Below, one piece after another: positions 1 to 13,300 of a DNA stretch of 64,000 nt. Source of the DNA: Setophaga petechia (Eukaryota > Chordata > Aves > Passeriformes > Parulidae); contig JANCRA010000001.1 in NCBI GenBank assembly GCA_024362935.1, forward strand, positions 49,945,501-50,009,500, read 5' to 3'. Below the pieces are notes generated by a model. The model had not been told where the DNA came from. It made no database searches and saw only the letters and a program-made list of their open reading frames with translations. Made by a program: the position numbers and the translations under genes. Each line of letters begins with the position of its first letter. Positions within the stretch are counted from its first letter, which is position 1.

Positions 1-3000
1 GTGAACGACTGGGGGAGAGCTGGTTCAGCAAACAGAGTCTTTAAAGGTGGTGAAGGATGAGTTAAGCCAGCTTTGTTGAGCAGCTCTGCCCAGGAGCAGG
101 GAACGCAGTGTCCCACTGTATTTATAATTTGTGGGTGGACTGAGCAATGCAACTCATTCACCAAGTGATTGTAACCTGAGGGGAAAAGGAGCAAGAATCC
201 TTAGGGAGAGCACACCAGAAGGGAGGAGACAATTATTAGCAGATAATCAGTTCACAACAAGACTACAGAACTGGTGTCAGAGTCCAACATTTTTATATTT
301 TGTTCAGACTTGCAGAGCAACATGCAATAATGCAAACTCTTAAGTTTGGGAAGACACAGTGGAAAAATTTGCAACATCTGCCATTATCTGTTCAAAAAAC
401 CAGAAAAACTAACTGAACACATAACCAAAGGCCAATCTTTGTGTTCCTACAGGGCAAGAAAATGAAAACAGCAAAATAAGAGAACCATACTCCAATATTA
501 TTCCTTAAAAAGATAATGTTTCCTTTTAAGGCAAGTTGAACCATGATGATGAACAGAAAGTCATCTCAAATAGTGAGATACGAGTGCATCTACAGTCAAC
601 ATGAAAAGAACAGGAGCACATTCTCTCCTTTTGTTTTCCTTTTGAGTCTTGTCTTATAATACACCAACAAATAAACTAAAAGCAGGATGGAGTAAACAGA
701 TTGCCCCCTTTTGTATCAATGGTTGATCTCCACCAAGGATAAACCACCACTAAGGGAAGAAAATGCAATGAAAATAAGGATGAATAACAGTAAGATGATT
801 GGACTGATTAATATTGATTCTCCTTCAAACATAAACCACGTATGTGTTTCTCTCCCTGACATAGGAATTGGAGCTTATATTTCTGATAAATATTGAGGGG
901 GATACAAAGTGAGGTTGAAGAGAGGAAAAAAACAACGTAAAACAAAGTTTATGGACTAAAGTCTGAATCCAAAGGTGTGGATTTAAATTGTCAGATTTCA
1001 CTCATTTACACCTTCATCAATATGATTCTACCACTTATTATAATTACTCCAGATTCTCTCTTGGAAGACTTATGGAACCTCTGGTACCTTCAAATGTTAT
1101 TTTTTTGCAATCTGGATGATGTACTATTCTTTCTATTATATTTTTATATATGCCAAAACCTAGATCACCCTTTTGTACAATTCTGAGTTTGGCTCAGTGA
1201 TCTCAAACATATCTCAGAATAAATCTGAAGATTGGTTCTCTACCTTAAGCCAGCTGGCCTGCTGTTGATAACATCAGGAAAGTATCTCAGAATTTCTGTC
1301 TCTCTTATAATGGGAACCTGTTGCTTGGTTGCATCCATTAGAAAAATCACCACCTATCACAACCTATTTCATTGCTTTTCTGCACTTCTGAGTGCCTCCA
1401 GGGACTAAAAATTGACTTATCAAATGTCATCATTCCTCTTCATTGGAAAATTGTTTGCCTTTACCTTACAAGAATCCTTCAAATTTTCAGGTTTTTAAAC
1501 TGATGTTTTCACACTTCCAAGGTAGACAATTCTCTTTGTGTTAGACAGTCTCACATACTTGGCTGCTCAATCAACGATTTTCCCCTTCTACCTCCCAACT
1601 GATAAGTCACCCTGAAGTAACAGTTCAATAATGAGTGAAGGAACTCCGCTACTGAGCTTTCTGTAAATCTAAACATTAACAAACTTACTTGGTACCAATA
1701 TCCATGTGGGATTATGCTATCCATTATGTAAACATCTTTGAAACAATAAATTATGCTAAGTGAGTGCCAGAAAGATAGTAGATCAACAACTCACACTATG
1801 ATATAGACTAAAAATATGAGAGTAGAGACATTTCATTAAAAAATCAGTTGTGGGTTACTTCTCCAATCAAGTTTCTTGCCTCTGCATTTAAGTTTCTGTC
1901 TACAAGAAGAAAATGACTGTCCATGGAACATCTGGATGATGGAACATCTGCATTCTCCCTTTGGTCATTTGCTCAAATACACACTGAGAACACCAGTAAG
2001 GGTTATATGGCCAGTGAAGCAGAAACATGCTGGTAAAGCTTCCCAGCTCTGGTTGCCCTTTAACAGACTTCTGAGCCATTTTCACCAGGGTGAGCACCTC
2101 CCAATTACTGTGATCAGCAAAAGGAGCCCAAGCGCCTGGCAAAGCAACAGTCACCAACAGCCACTGCTGAATGTAGGCTCCTTCTTGCACAACAAGGCAG
2201 AACCCAAATCCACATTAGTATTATTAGACCATCCACAGAGTTTTTGTGGCAAGAGCTTCTCCTGTGGTTACCAGAATTGTATTGGTGAACATGGCAATTT
2301 GAGGAAAAGCAGTAAGAGAAAATCCTCCTCTCCTTGAGGCAATGCAAAATTGTCCTTTTCCCACAGAACTGTTTGTATTCTGTTTATAGACAGAAGTTTT
2401 TTTTGTTAGAGGAAAAGCATAAGTTCAATTTCATGTTAGGAGAACATGAAAAGTGCATGAACTAACATTACAAAATCTGAGATTGCTAAAATCAGTCATT
2501 CTCAAACAGCATTCATACCATAGTAATAATGCATACACAGTAGATATGTGTGTCAGTTCTTTCAATGAAATCAAGGTTCACCAAAAACTTCCTCCTTTGG
2601 ACTCTGCTCGCAACACACGCACAAAACCACATCCCTCAAAAACAGACCTTCAGGAGAACAAGTTGGGAATAAACTTGATGCAGCATTGCTTAAGAAGTAG
2701 AACTTCCTTAGATATATTTGCATGAATTTTAATTTACATAAACCAAGAAATTGGCCAAGCTCACATTGGATCATCCTCCTTCCTAAATTAGCTCTGCTTG
2801 AGTATCTGGGGAGTAATGGGCTTATCAGTGTGAATTCATGTGTGATAACAATATCACAAACTACTGTTTCTGCTTTTTCCATGTCCTATCACCAGAGTGT
2901 AAGAAACAGCCACCGAAGTGGCCCTAATGATGTTCTCATTAAGTATTTTCTGAAATAGCACCAGGTAGATGTGTGAAGTATTCATCTCCTGCAATCAGTA

Positions 3001-6000
3001 GCAAATACTTTTGCCAAAATATAATAAAAAAATAAAGGTACTTCAACTATTTATCTTTTTGTTCAAAAGACAAGTTAGACATGAATAATTTTACTGTTTG
3101 TAGACCCTCTGAAAAGAAAAGCTGTTCATAGAACATTTGTTGGTAATTTACAATTATTATTGATTTAACTAATTTACAGGCCTTTTTAATGCAATGAAGA
3201 TTATTTTCCCCTCTCTTTCCCCTGAGACTCACATTGGTGGCAAAATACAAAAACTACGACAACCTAAATAACATCATTTTTGTTTGCACAGTAGTGAAAA
3301 AACACTGCTGGACCCCCACTGCTGCTGAGATTTCCTGTTGTTGTTTGGCAGGATAAAATTGGTAAAAATACTTAAATATTTGGGGTCACAGATTTGTACC
3401 CCAACCTCAGCATTCTAATCCTCAAAGTATTTTGTGGGTAACTGGAGCCATGTCACATGTAATTAGAGTTCCACCCTTGGCTTTTGCACGCAGCACACTT
3501 CTCTAAGTGAACAATAACTTCTGGCATTGGAAATTGATGTACATTTAACAGCTCATTAAAAACAATGCAACATCCTCTACTCATGTAAAAATCCATAGGA
3601 AGGTGCACTTCAATTATCACCTTGCTTAGGGGCTAACACTGCGCCTGTAGAATCCCTCCTGGCTGTCCCTGTAACATGGCTCTGACCGAAGAAGCCTGTT
3701 AAAGATGATCAGCTTAAAGATGACACAGTTCATTGTGTGAAGTGCAGTCTTTGTTCAAGTCAGGGACAGCCTCTTCCAGGGGCTGTCTCTGAGTCCTCCT
3801 CCTAGCCAGAGACAAAATCAGTTAAGCCCTGGAGGCTTGGAAGCTCATCAGAAAGCAGTTTGCTCTCCAGATCCCTCTGCGGTGACATGCACTGTTGGAG
3901 TACTTCCGATTTCCCAGATGGCAAGATTTATGTTCAGATTGCACGTTGGAATTTGGGTCTTTGGGATAGAGTTTTTTCTAAGTAAAAAAACAAACAACAA
4001 AACAAAAAGTAATAACGACCTTTACAGTTGTTCCTTCAACAATCATGTACTCATTTTAACTGTCCTACTGAAGACAGCGTTACCTCTCTTACATTTACAC
4101 TCCTTCCTGATATTAAACTTTCTTAGAAATTAAACCCATTCATTTAAGTAAAAAAAACAAACAAAAAAACAACCCCACAACTGAGGTTTGAGCGCATAAT
4201 GGAGTAGCTTTTTCCATGCTGATCTGAGCACATTTCAGGAAACACATTATTTACATCTATACCATTAATACCAGGAGTTTCCTTGCATATTTTAAACTTC
4301 CTATGCCTCCATTAACAGCCTTCATCACAGGAGAATCAATGTTTAGTACTTCACACCCATATAACTTTTTTTTTAGATGGGACTCAATTTTTAGACAAGT
4401 CTAAAAGTACCATTGACCTCTTGAAGACTTGCAGTCAGTGATATATACCAGTTAAAAAATCCCACCCCACAAATGCAAATAATAGCTATAAGGGGTGCAC
4501 AAATTGGGTGCCAAGAGGTGCTAAGCTTGTTTTGGAATTGAATTACTCTAAGTCAGACAACTGTCCTTCCTGGACATGAGATATGGGGATCAATTTAAAC
4601 TGCTTGGCATGGCACTGCATTTATTTTCCTGATAGGTTTGACCTAAATAACTAAGTTAGTTTAAATTATTATTATATGTGTGGCTGCCCTACTCTCTCGT
4701 TGTAACCTTGACAAATTAGTAGTTTTTCAGACCATCATCTCTGAACTGAATGTTTTACAGTTCAGGCTTCTTTGTAATCCATACTAGGTTTTGTGTGTCT
4801 TCTAACTGGCACAACCCTCTCCCATATATCACAATGTCATGGTACAAATATGGCAAAGACATCAGAATACGCCTTTCCAATTTCACTATTTGCTTTCCTC
4901 CATTTTGACTGAACTACTCTCTTTCTCACCTGCAGTTAGAAGCTAAAGTTTCATCAAAATCAAATCATTTTCAACAAGTCTAAACAAGGGGAAAGACTCA
5001 TGCTGTGTTTCCAGTGAAATAAGACAACTGGTCATGTATAAACAATGAAGTGTCCAGCATTCAGCTGTGTTTCTGCAAATTAGCCCTACCCTCTGCATGC
5101 ATTGAGCTTGCTGGGAAATCTGTATGCAAGATCAGCTGACTTAGGAATAGGGGTGCTCGTTCTGGCAACAAATACCTGAAAATGAAAAAGTTCCAAATTA
5201 AAAGTTGAATTTATCCTCCTAGAATGGCTTAAGAACAACTGTCTGTGAGAAAAACTTAATCCCTAGAATGGTGTTGGAAAATAAATTAACTAAAAAGCAA
5301 ATTTTTCTTTCATCCCAAAACAAGTCAGTCAGGATTTAGAAGCTGGTTTCTCTTGACTTTTTTCTTGGTTTGCAAAATTATTGTGTGTACAGAAAATAAA
5401 GGTAAGATATTCTTGCCTCTCTAAGGCAAGAGATAGCCAGATACAGAAACAATAGACCTTATCTAAGTGTGTATCAGAATCAAGCAGTTGTACAAAAAAC
5501 CAAACTCCTAAATACAATCACTACCAGAAGCAACCCTGCAAAAGAAAAATAAATAATGTTTCAAAAATAGAGATTCTTCTTACCAGAGCACTTTGGCCAT
5601 GGCATGCTTAATAATGGGTAAAGGCCATGCCACTTATAATTAGGACCATTGTTGAAGCCCTGTAGAAATCAAAAGCCTCCATAGGATCGAATAACTTTTT
5701 CCTCCCAAGAAAAGTTAGCACCTAGCTAACTGAAAGGGCATGAGTCTTACAACTATTTTTGGAATTTAAAGTGCCACCAAAAAATTCCAAGCCCTCTATC
5801 AGGGAAATGCCTTTTTTCCGGGGTTGTCTTACTGACAAAAAGACACCTTTGATCTCGGATAATTTTTTCTGAAAACACGTAGCTTTTCCTTTTTAAATTT
5901 CCAACAGCAAAGAAAAATAGGGCAAAACTGGGTCAGAAATCAAAAACATTAAATAACTGGTGAAGACTTTCTTAAATGCAAGAAATGCAAGCCTGAGTGT

Positions 6001-7319
6001 TAAAATTTGCTTTCATGGTTTTGGTCACTCAAACCAGAAACAAGTTCTCATTAACCTGAGCAGAACTAGATTGCACTTTTTACTCATGAGAAAAATAATT
6101 TTACAAGGATCAAGTCAACACTGTTGCTTACAACATCAATATGGACACTTCAAAGTTTCAGACACGATATAGACCAGGAAAATTGAAACAACTTGCTATG
6201 AGCTGGCTCAAATATCAATTTAGGGAAAAAAAGAAATCTCCAAATACTTGAGAGGTTAGCCCAAATTGAGCTTGTAGCATTGCTCACACTGCTCAGTATC
6301 CAAACTGTGATCTGCTGTGATGCATCACTTAGGATGCATTTACAACTTCAAAGACTTTTCTTTTTCCTGCATAATGTAGTTTTTTTTTTCCCTGAGGCAG
6401 ATGGATATGATATTACAGTGCCTTATCCCCATGCTTGGAGCAGGAATAAATAACTCCATCCCAGATGACCCCTGCATGGAATAGGTAACCACATAGAACA
6501 CACACCACCCTAACTCAAACAGGCAGCCTGGAACAGGTAACAGGGTCCTGTGCTGTCATGTCACACAGAAAAGGTTACTTTTAACAGTAATACATATAAT
6601 TTTCAGCAATCTATTACTCCTTGGCCTGTCAGGCAGGCTGACATGCTGTCACCATAATCACATATATAGTGGCTAAGAGCAGAAAGTATTTTAATGGTAT
6701 TTATCAGTACCTAGAAAAACGAAAGGAAAAGCATAATAATGCTCCTGACACAGACAGAAAGCATTTGTCAACAACACTGATAGACTAACAAAGGGTCAAA
6801 TAAACCTTATCTTCTCAAAGCTTCCATCCTCTTTCCCCCCTCAAAACCTTGCCTGATATTTTGATGCCTAGTACTTAGCCCTCGTTCCCATCCACTCTTT
6901 TTCTCAATTTTCTTCTCTAAAGCTGGAAATTCAGCAGATGTCCTTGCAAATTAAGAAGGAAGCTTATATATTTCTCCTTCCTGATTGGGCTCTCTGCCGG
7001 CTATCAGGAAGAAATAACCTTCAAAAGGTGACTGTCAGCCAGATTATTGGCAAGCGACATCCTTGTAATTCCAAACAGCAAAGTGTAAGAGACAAGGGCA
7101 AGTACAACTCTGTCTCTTTTAACTCCCAATATAGCAACCTGCTTTTATTTTTACACAGTGACCATTACTTCCATTAGGGACACACTTTGAAAAGTTCTCC
7201 ACCATCAAAGATTAAAACTGACAGGACAGGATCAAGAATTGCTCCAGCCTGATATTTGGAAATCACAAGCCAAACTCTCTCATTAGAAATTGATCATATT
7301 TTACAACAACACTGATAAC
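1..7319. other. Gene-free AT-rich stretch
   Basis: No coding exon, RNA gene or named repeat could be supported. The block 1876-2347 is open on both strands (153 codons on +; 96 and 77 on -) and is GC-richer than its surroundings. No domain is recognisable, and it could be a decayed retroelement or pseudogene segment. A- and C-rich simple tracts occur around 3985-4010 and 4150-4175. Confidence 0.5.
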
Positions 7320-8045
7320 AGGAGAGATGGTGGCCACCCATAGAGCTACAAAAGCAGCCCCTCCAGAGTGGAGCAAGCAGGAGAACCATCCTCTGCTCTC
7401 CCTGGAAAGGATGTGGTGGCACAGGCAAATCTTCCATGAGAACATGTAGCTGCAGCCAGGGCCAGAGCCTGTCACTGGTGTCAGAGGTCAGCAGACAGAG
7501 CAGTTGTCCTGGAGTGACCAGGGGGACGATCTGCCCAGCCTGGTGGCAGAGCTGAGGAAGGATGCAAAGGCTGAGGACCCTCAGGGACTCTGAGGAGATA
7601 CAATATCCCTCCCCCAGTCCATTATCCCTGAGACAAATGCACCATCAGCCAGGGATGCCCTCTCAGCACTAGGCAGGAGGGGACCAAGGGGAAGGCAAAC
7701 AGGTTTCTGCTGGGGACGGGGTTTGGCAAATACCTCCCAGCTTACCTCTCCTACCCAAGTGCACACAACAGGGCACTTAGGGACCAGGCAAATGACAATA
7801 GGCATGAAGATCCATCATGAAGGCTGGAGGAATTGCCAAGGATGAGCCAGTTCTAGCTCCTAGATCATGACCACCTCATTAAGACAATGAGAAGAGCAGT
7901 TGCTATTGGTGGCTCCCTTCCGAGAGGGACAGAGGCCCAACAGAACCACCAGACAGCCCATAGCAAAATGGGCTCCAGATGCCTCAGCCAGCCATCCCAA
8001 GATCTTGAGGGTGCTCCTGATTGTCCTTATTGGGAGGAGCACAAG
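7320..8045 (+). mobile_element. CR1 LINE fragment, ORF1 region (decayed)
   Basis: Seen: a GC-richer block with LINE coding character but broken by stops and frame changes. The segment after 7887 reads AVAIGGSLPRGTE in frame, which matches the start of the GDSL-type esterase-like domain that CR1 elements carry in ORF1 (consensus form VVIGDSLLRGTE). The text ahead of it (about 7470-7640, including CCCTGAGACAAATGCACCA) matches the ORF1 stretch upstream of that domain. The catalytic GDS triplet is changed to GGS at 7908-7916. The piece has neither the reverse transcriptase nor the CR1 3' end, so it is an internal or 3'-truncated remnant. The 7320 boundary is uncertain, since similarity fades into anonymous sequence; the 8045 end is where the match stops. 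It is a dead copy with no expected function. Confidence 0.8.
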
Positions 8046-10368
8046 TTGTGTTTTCCTCTATTCTGCCAGTTGATGTGAATTCTGGGAGTAGAAAGAGGGA
8101 AAATCATACAGATCAATACCTGGCTCCAAGCCTGGTGTCCTTAAACTAAAGTTCACCATTTTCCCCCCATCCCATGTTGTAACTTGCTTCACTTAGCTTA
8201 TCCAGCCTGTTTTCTGAATGAGCCTAAAAACCTAGCCAAAACCTGGGAAGGAGGCTGATGAGAGAAAATGAGGAGTACCACAGTAACATTTTTATGCTAG
8301 AGCTTGTATTTAGTCAAAAATAAGCACAACCACATAGTAATTTTGACTAAAAGTGTTGTTTTAGTCAAAACTGCTTGCATTGTTTTAGATGCAAACAACT
8401 TGTTTACTTACTCAAACTAAGCTTCCTTTTCTCTCCCTAGCTTAGCAAAACATGGTCATGTTGTTAAACAAAAACTTCATTCTTAGCCTTGAGTATAAGA
8501 AGTTTGACTGAACTACGGTGCCTCAAAAACTTTTGTACTGTAAAAATGGTACTGTTGCTGGATGTTACACAGGATTTTTCATCTCAGTTGCTTAAAAAAA
8601 AAAACCCTTGTAATTTAATTAATTACAGTAGGACCTTCACCCTGTTAGTCCTCAATATAATGCAATAATACAATGCTAAATTCTTAAATCTGTCATCACA
8701 CTGAATAAAGGTCTCTAGACTACCCAGAAAAAACAACCATCTTTCCTAAAAATGCAGGAACAGCATACTAGAAGAGCACTGCACACAGTCTTAAGACTAC
8801 AGAATCCACATCAATGATACTAATTTATCAAGGAAACCACACTTTTTTTTTAGAAGAGAAATGTGGGGCCCCACAGAAATGGGAAGATCCCCAGGTATCT
8901 TCAGAGATTACAGAAGTGAATGCCAGGTAGTTGCTCTGAAGGATGAGACCATTTTTTGCTATTAGCACCAAAAGCAGCACAGTTCCATAGCTCAAGTAAA
9001 TCCAAGCACAGATGTATCTGGCAGTCCTTCAGGATGCATTTACAGTTGAGCAACACAGCCCCTGAAAGAATGGCTGTAATTGGAACCCTCAGCAACTTGT
9101 CCAGGGATTGCTGAGGTCCACTGCTTGTTTGATACGCCATAAACTGCCCAGAGACTCTCAGGCCACACCATCCCACACCACTGATAACAGGGGAGTTGAC
9201 TCAGTGTGTGACAGGAAGGGGTGTTGATGAAGCATTTCTGTGGCAGCAGCATTACACCATAGGGCACTGTTTCCAAACTGAAAAAATCACTCGTGGAGCC
9301 ATTTCCCTACACACATCACATCCCTTCCCCAGACGATTAGGCATTAATAGACTCACCCACGTTGTCTTGCATACTGATTACTTTGACTCTACATTATGAA
9401 AATACGAGAGACACGTGTTTTAAAGACTTACTGAGCTTAACGTAGGATTTTGGTTTTTTGTTAAAAAAATAGTGTGCTTTCCTAAGTTAAAACCCTGCTT
9501 CCTGGTTTGCTACATACATACAATTACATGCACGATTTTCTTTACCTACCTAAGAGAGAAACAAATGGCTTCTCTTCCTGCCCTTTCAGGGTGCCAGTTT
9601 CAAGTACTGCAGATCTTGAATAATCATCAGCACAATTTTTTACAGTGACAGAAGGAAATAGTCGTTATTTGTATAAATATTTAAAGGGCCTTAAACAATT
9701 TCTATGAATGTTTTTCTGCTTTGAAAACACCTTAAATAATTCACTTTCTTAGTTGACTCTAATGACAACAGAAAACAAAATACAGACTTGGCACCCTTCA
9801 TGATATTCCTTCCAAACAGGAAGATGCTGTGGCTCCTGTTTTCCTACGTGCCAGATTTTAGTTATACATATGTAAAGTCATACCATGATGTATTTGCCAC
9901 CAGCAGGTTTTGCACTGGGGAGCACATCTCAGTTTCTGTGATACTGCACAAAGTGAGTTTGATCTTCTATGGGCTAAAGGCTTGGTGTCTGTGAAGTTCT
10001 GACCCATGTACAAGTGGAGTTTGGGAGCTGCACAGAGTCTGCAAGAATCTCTCATTATGTCAGAAGACAGGAGGCTAAAACCACCTGGATAACTGAGATT
10101 GCCATATGGCAGGTCCAAATAATAGGATGTGACCCAGTGGCCACGTGCCCGTGCTGCTGTGGAACAAGCTGCAGCTCTTTGAGAAGGCAGAATTTGACAT
10201 GACCTGATAGCACAGCACCAAGGGCAGAGCCTGCATTCCATATGGGTCAGGGCATATGTTCCCCATGTGCTCCTGTGGGTTCACTACCTATTTGTTCAGT
10301 AACACCTCCACAGCAGCTATTTAAGATAGACTGGAGTGACACATATCTAAAAGAGACCCTTAAAGGAA

Positions 10369-10382
10369 GGGGGGGAGGGGGG
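10369..10382 (+). repeat. G7-A-G6 run
   Basis: Thirteen guanines interrupted by one A. It is short of four clearly separated G3 runs, so any quadruplex would need two tetrads or intermolecular pairing. Such homopolymers are also prone to assembly and sequencing error. Confidence 0.8.
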
Positions 10383-13300
10383 CAATTTTTACACCTGGGA
10401 TGGTTTTCTGTCTCATTTAAAAAACAGTCTCCCAGTTTTATGGGGGCAACCTCTTGGAAAGGCTTTAGAACCACAGCAATGCATAGTTGAAGTATGAGTG
10501 AAGGAAATAAAAGGTTTTTCCTGAAGCAGCCTGACTAAAACACTGCAAGTTTGATTTCTTAGAAATATAAAAGTATTACATACTGGGGCAATTAAGGGCC
10601 AGTTTAATTGTGTCCCTATAGACAATTTAGCTCCAAATTACAGATAAAGAAAATTAGATTCAGCTCACATTGCTAAGGAAAAAGCCAATTCTTGGTCTCC
10701 TATTGGTCAGCCTCCACTGTCCAAGCTCTTGGCTGATTTTGTAAGCTAGCTAGTGTAGAAGGCAACCTATGTCCAGCCTCAGCAGGGTTTCCTGAGATGT
10801 AGAAAGGTTACATGACAAGGATCCTCAGTAGAGTAACTTCTAGAAAACATGCTACAGAAACAGTCCCTCAAGGGATTTCATATGCAAAGCACAAAACAGT
10901 TTACACAGGCAGAGAATTTTCTCTGAAAACCACCAAGATACGTAACTCCTCCTCAAGTGAAAGACATTTACTGGTTAATTGAACCTATCCTTCCCCAAGC
11001 CAGCACAGGAAGGCCATTTAAGTACAAACCATCCAAAGCTGATGGGAGTAGAATCAGAAGTTCTCCAATTTCTGATTTCCTACTGACCACTGGACTAGCT
11101 GAACCATGACATCAGCCCTCCTGTGGCTCACAGAACGTGATGTTTGGAATTAATCCCTTAAAAGCCCACAGAAATACATCAGCTGCTGCCAGCAAACACC
11201 AGCATGTAAAAAGGTGGAGAGTTGAACAGACCAGAGCATGTCACTGCTCCCAGGGCAACACAGACAAGCCAAGCTCTCTCTGCACCTTCCTAAGGACTAC
11301 CACAGCCAACAGCTTCCTGTCAACATTTACTTTACCAGCTCTACCAATACCAATTTATACAATCACACCTAAATGGGGGAATGCAGGATTCAGGGTGGAA
11401 AAGGATACTTGTTAAGGTGTTTTTATTCTTTCAAGCATCAGTGTCCTGAAGGCACTATTTTTTTTACCCACTTCAGAGCTATACACTGCAAATATCTGTA
11501 TTTTCTCAAGCCTTTAGTGCCTGTCATACACATGAGTCACAGAATTTTTTTTCAAGTACCCTTCACAGCAGAGGTTGCTGACAGGAGAGATGATTCCCCA
11601 ATTATTAATCAGATAACTACACCAAGACCTCATACAGCAGATTTAGGGATTTCACTAGAACTCAGTTTCCAGAGTTTTGATATAGCAACCCATTGCTTAC
11701 CACTGACAAGCCTGGTTGTGTCCCTTTCCCTCTTTCAAACTATTTTAAAGAGCCCTGCTAGTACCTGTAGTAAAATCTTTTTTCCCCTCTGGGAAAAGTG
11801 CATCCCATCAGGTGTCAGCAGATTTTTGCAAGGGAGGATGTCACAGAAGAGACCTAAGAAAACGTCATACCAACACACATGTCTCTTCACTGATTTTTTT
11901 TTTTTTTCTGTTCTTCCAATCAAAATAGAAATAACAGTCACTGGAATATATCCCCAGGAATTTCCAAAGGGGAAAAAAAAACCCGTCAGGAAGTTGCTGG
12001 GTCTGAGATTGCCTTTACTGAGTATATACAAATGCTTATTAACATCAGCCTTGAATTTCCACATTCCAGTACAATTAGAAGGTTAATTATATTTAAAAGG
12101 GTAGGACAAGAACGTTAAATTTATAAATTAATTTCTAATTAACTTATAATCACTTTTGAAATAAAGTATAACAGTCACTTACTGAAAGCTGTCCACTGTT
12201 AATTTATATGTCCTAGTATACCGTGTCCAGCATCTGATTATTGCTCTGAAGGAGCTCAGGTCTTGATTTTTACTTTTATTCTCTCACCTCCTTACCTTGT
12301 ATAGATACACAGGTAGAGCTGTTAGGGCCAGTCAGAGCTTGGGTACAAACAAACAGTCCAAGTGGAGAGTGGGGCAGAAAAAGAGGTGGGATTCCATGAA
12401 ACAGTGGGACAATTCCACAAAACTGTCACTGAAACAAGATACCAGGCTCTTGAGGTGACTATTATGTAACAGCTATGAAATAGAGGAAGGATACTAGCAA
12501 TTTAAGGAGGTGAAGTTACTATATAAAAATACCTGTATCACTGGCAGAAAGTAGAAGGGCAAGTAATCTCTGAGCAGCCAAATCAGCCGCAATGTCATGT
12601 CAGGAGTCACCTGGTCACTGAGGCAGCACTGCCTGCCAGAACTACTAGATGAAATTCTTTATCAAGGCATAACCTGGGACGGTTTTAGGGTTTTCCAGAT
12701 TGTTGCAAAGAGATACAACAGCCTTTAGTTCTGATTTTTTTTTTTTCCCTTGGAGTCTGCCTTTTAGTTCAGGAACCTGAGAGCAGTATCAGAGCTGCCA
12801 AAGTCCCATTGAACTTAATTTGGATGTGTGAAAACCTTTATAAAAGGACCCCAGTTACTCTGCATGATGTGCTGCCTTTTCCATTCTAGCAGCTTCTCCA
12901 CCGGCTAGGAGTTAAAGACCTTCCTTTCACAGCAAAAGAAGATTTTCATTTTGCTTTCATTAATCCTGTTACAGAGCATAAGCCTTTTGAGAAATGATGT
13001 GGGTCAATATCTAGCAGTGCCACCTCCCAGTCCATACAAATTGCTTTATCACAGCAATATATTGCAGTGCTGTGGTTCCAAGACTCAGGCTCTTAATTTA
13101 ACAGTTAGATTGCTCCCACTACACATTACAGTTTTCTTAAGCCTTTACACATCAGACAAACAGTGACACTGTTCACATGGGTGAATTAATGCTGCATTTC
13201 GTGGACGACTTCTTCTTTAGCTTTATGTAGTGGTGCGTTACCATAGAAACTAATAAAATTGCTTACTTCATATGTACTTCATCTGATGCTTCTCTAGTTC

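Noticed and set aside
8880..10290. Several overlapping minus-strand frames (91, 78, 127 codons) suspected of being an endogenous retrovirus remnant
   Set aside because: No reverse-transcriptase, protease or integrase motif and no LTR pair could be found, so the suspicion was not supported.
11373..12086. 237-codon open frame on the + strand, the longest in the window
   Set aside because: It runs through poly-T and poly-A tracts (F and K homopolymers), has no domain, no GC3 bias and no flanking splice or poly(A) context. Chance opening is the simplest reading.
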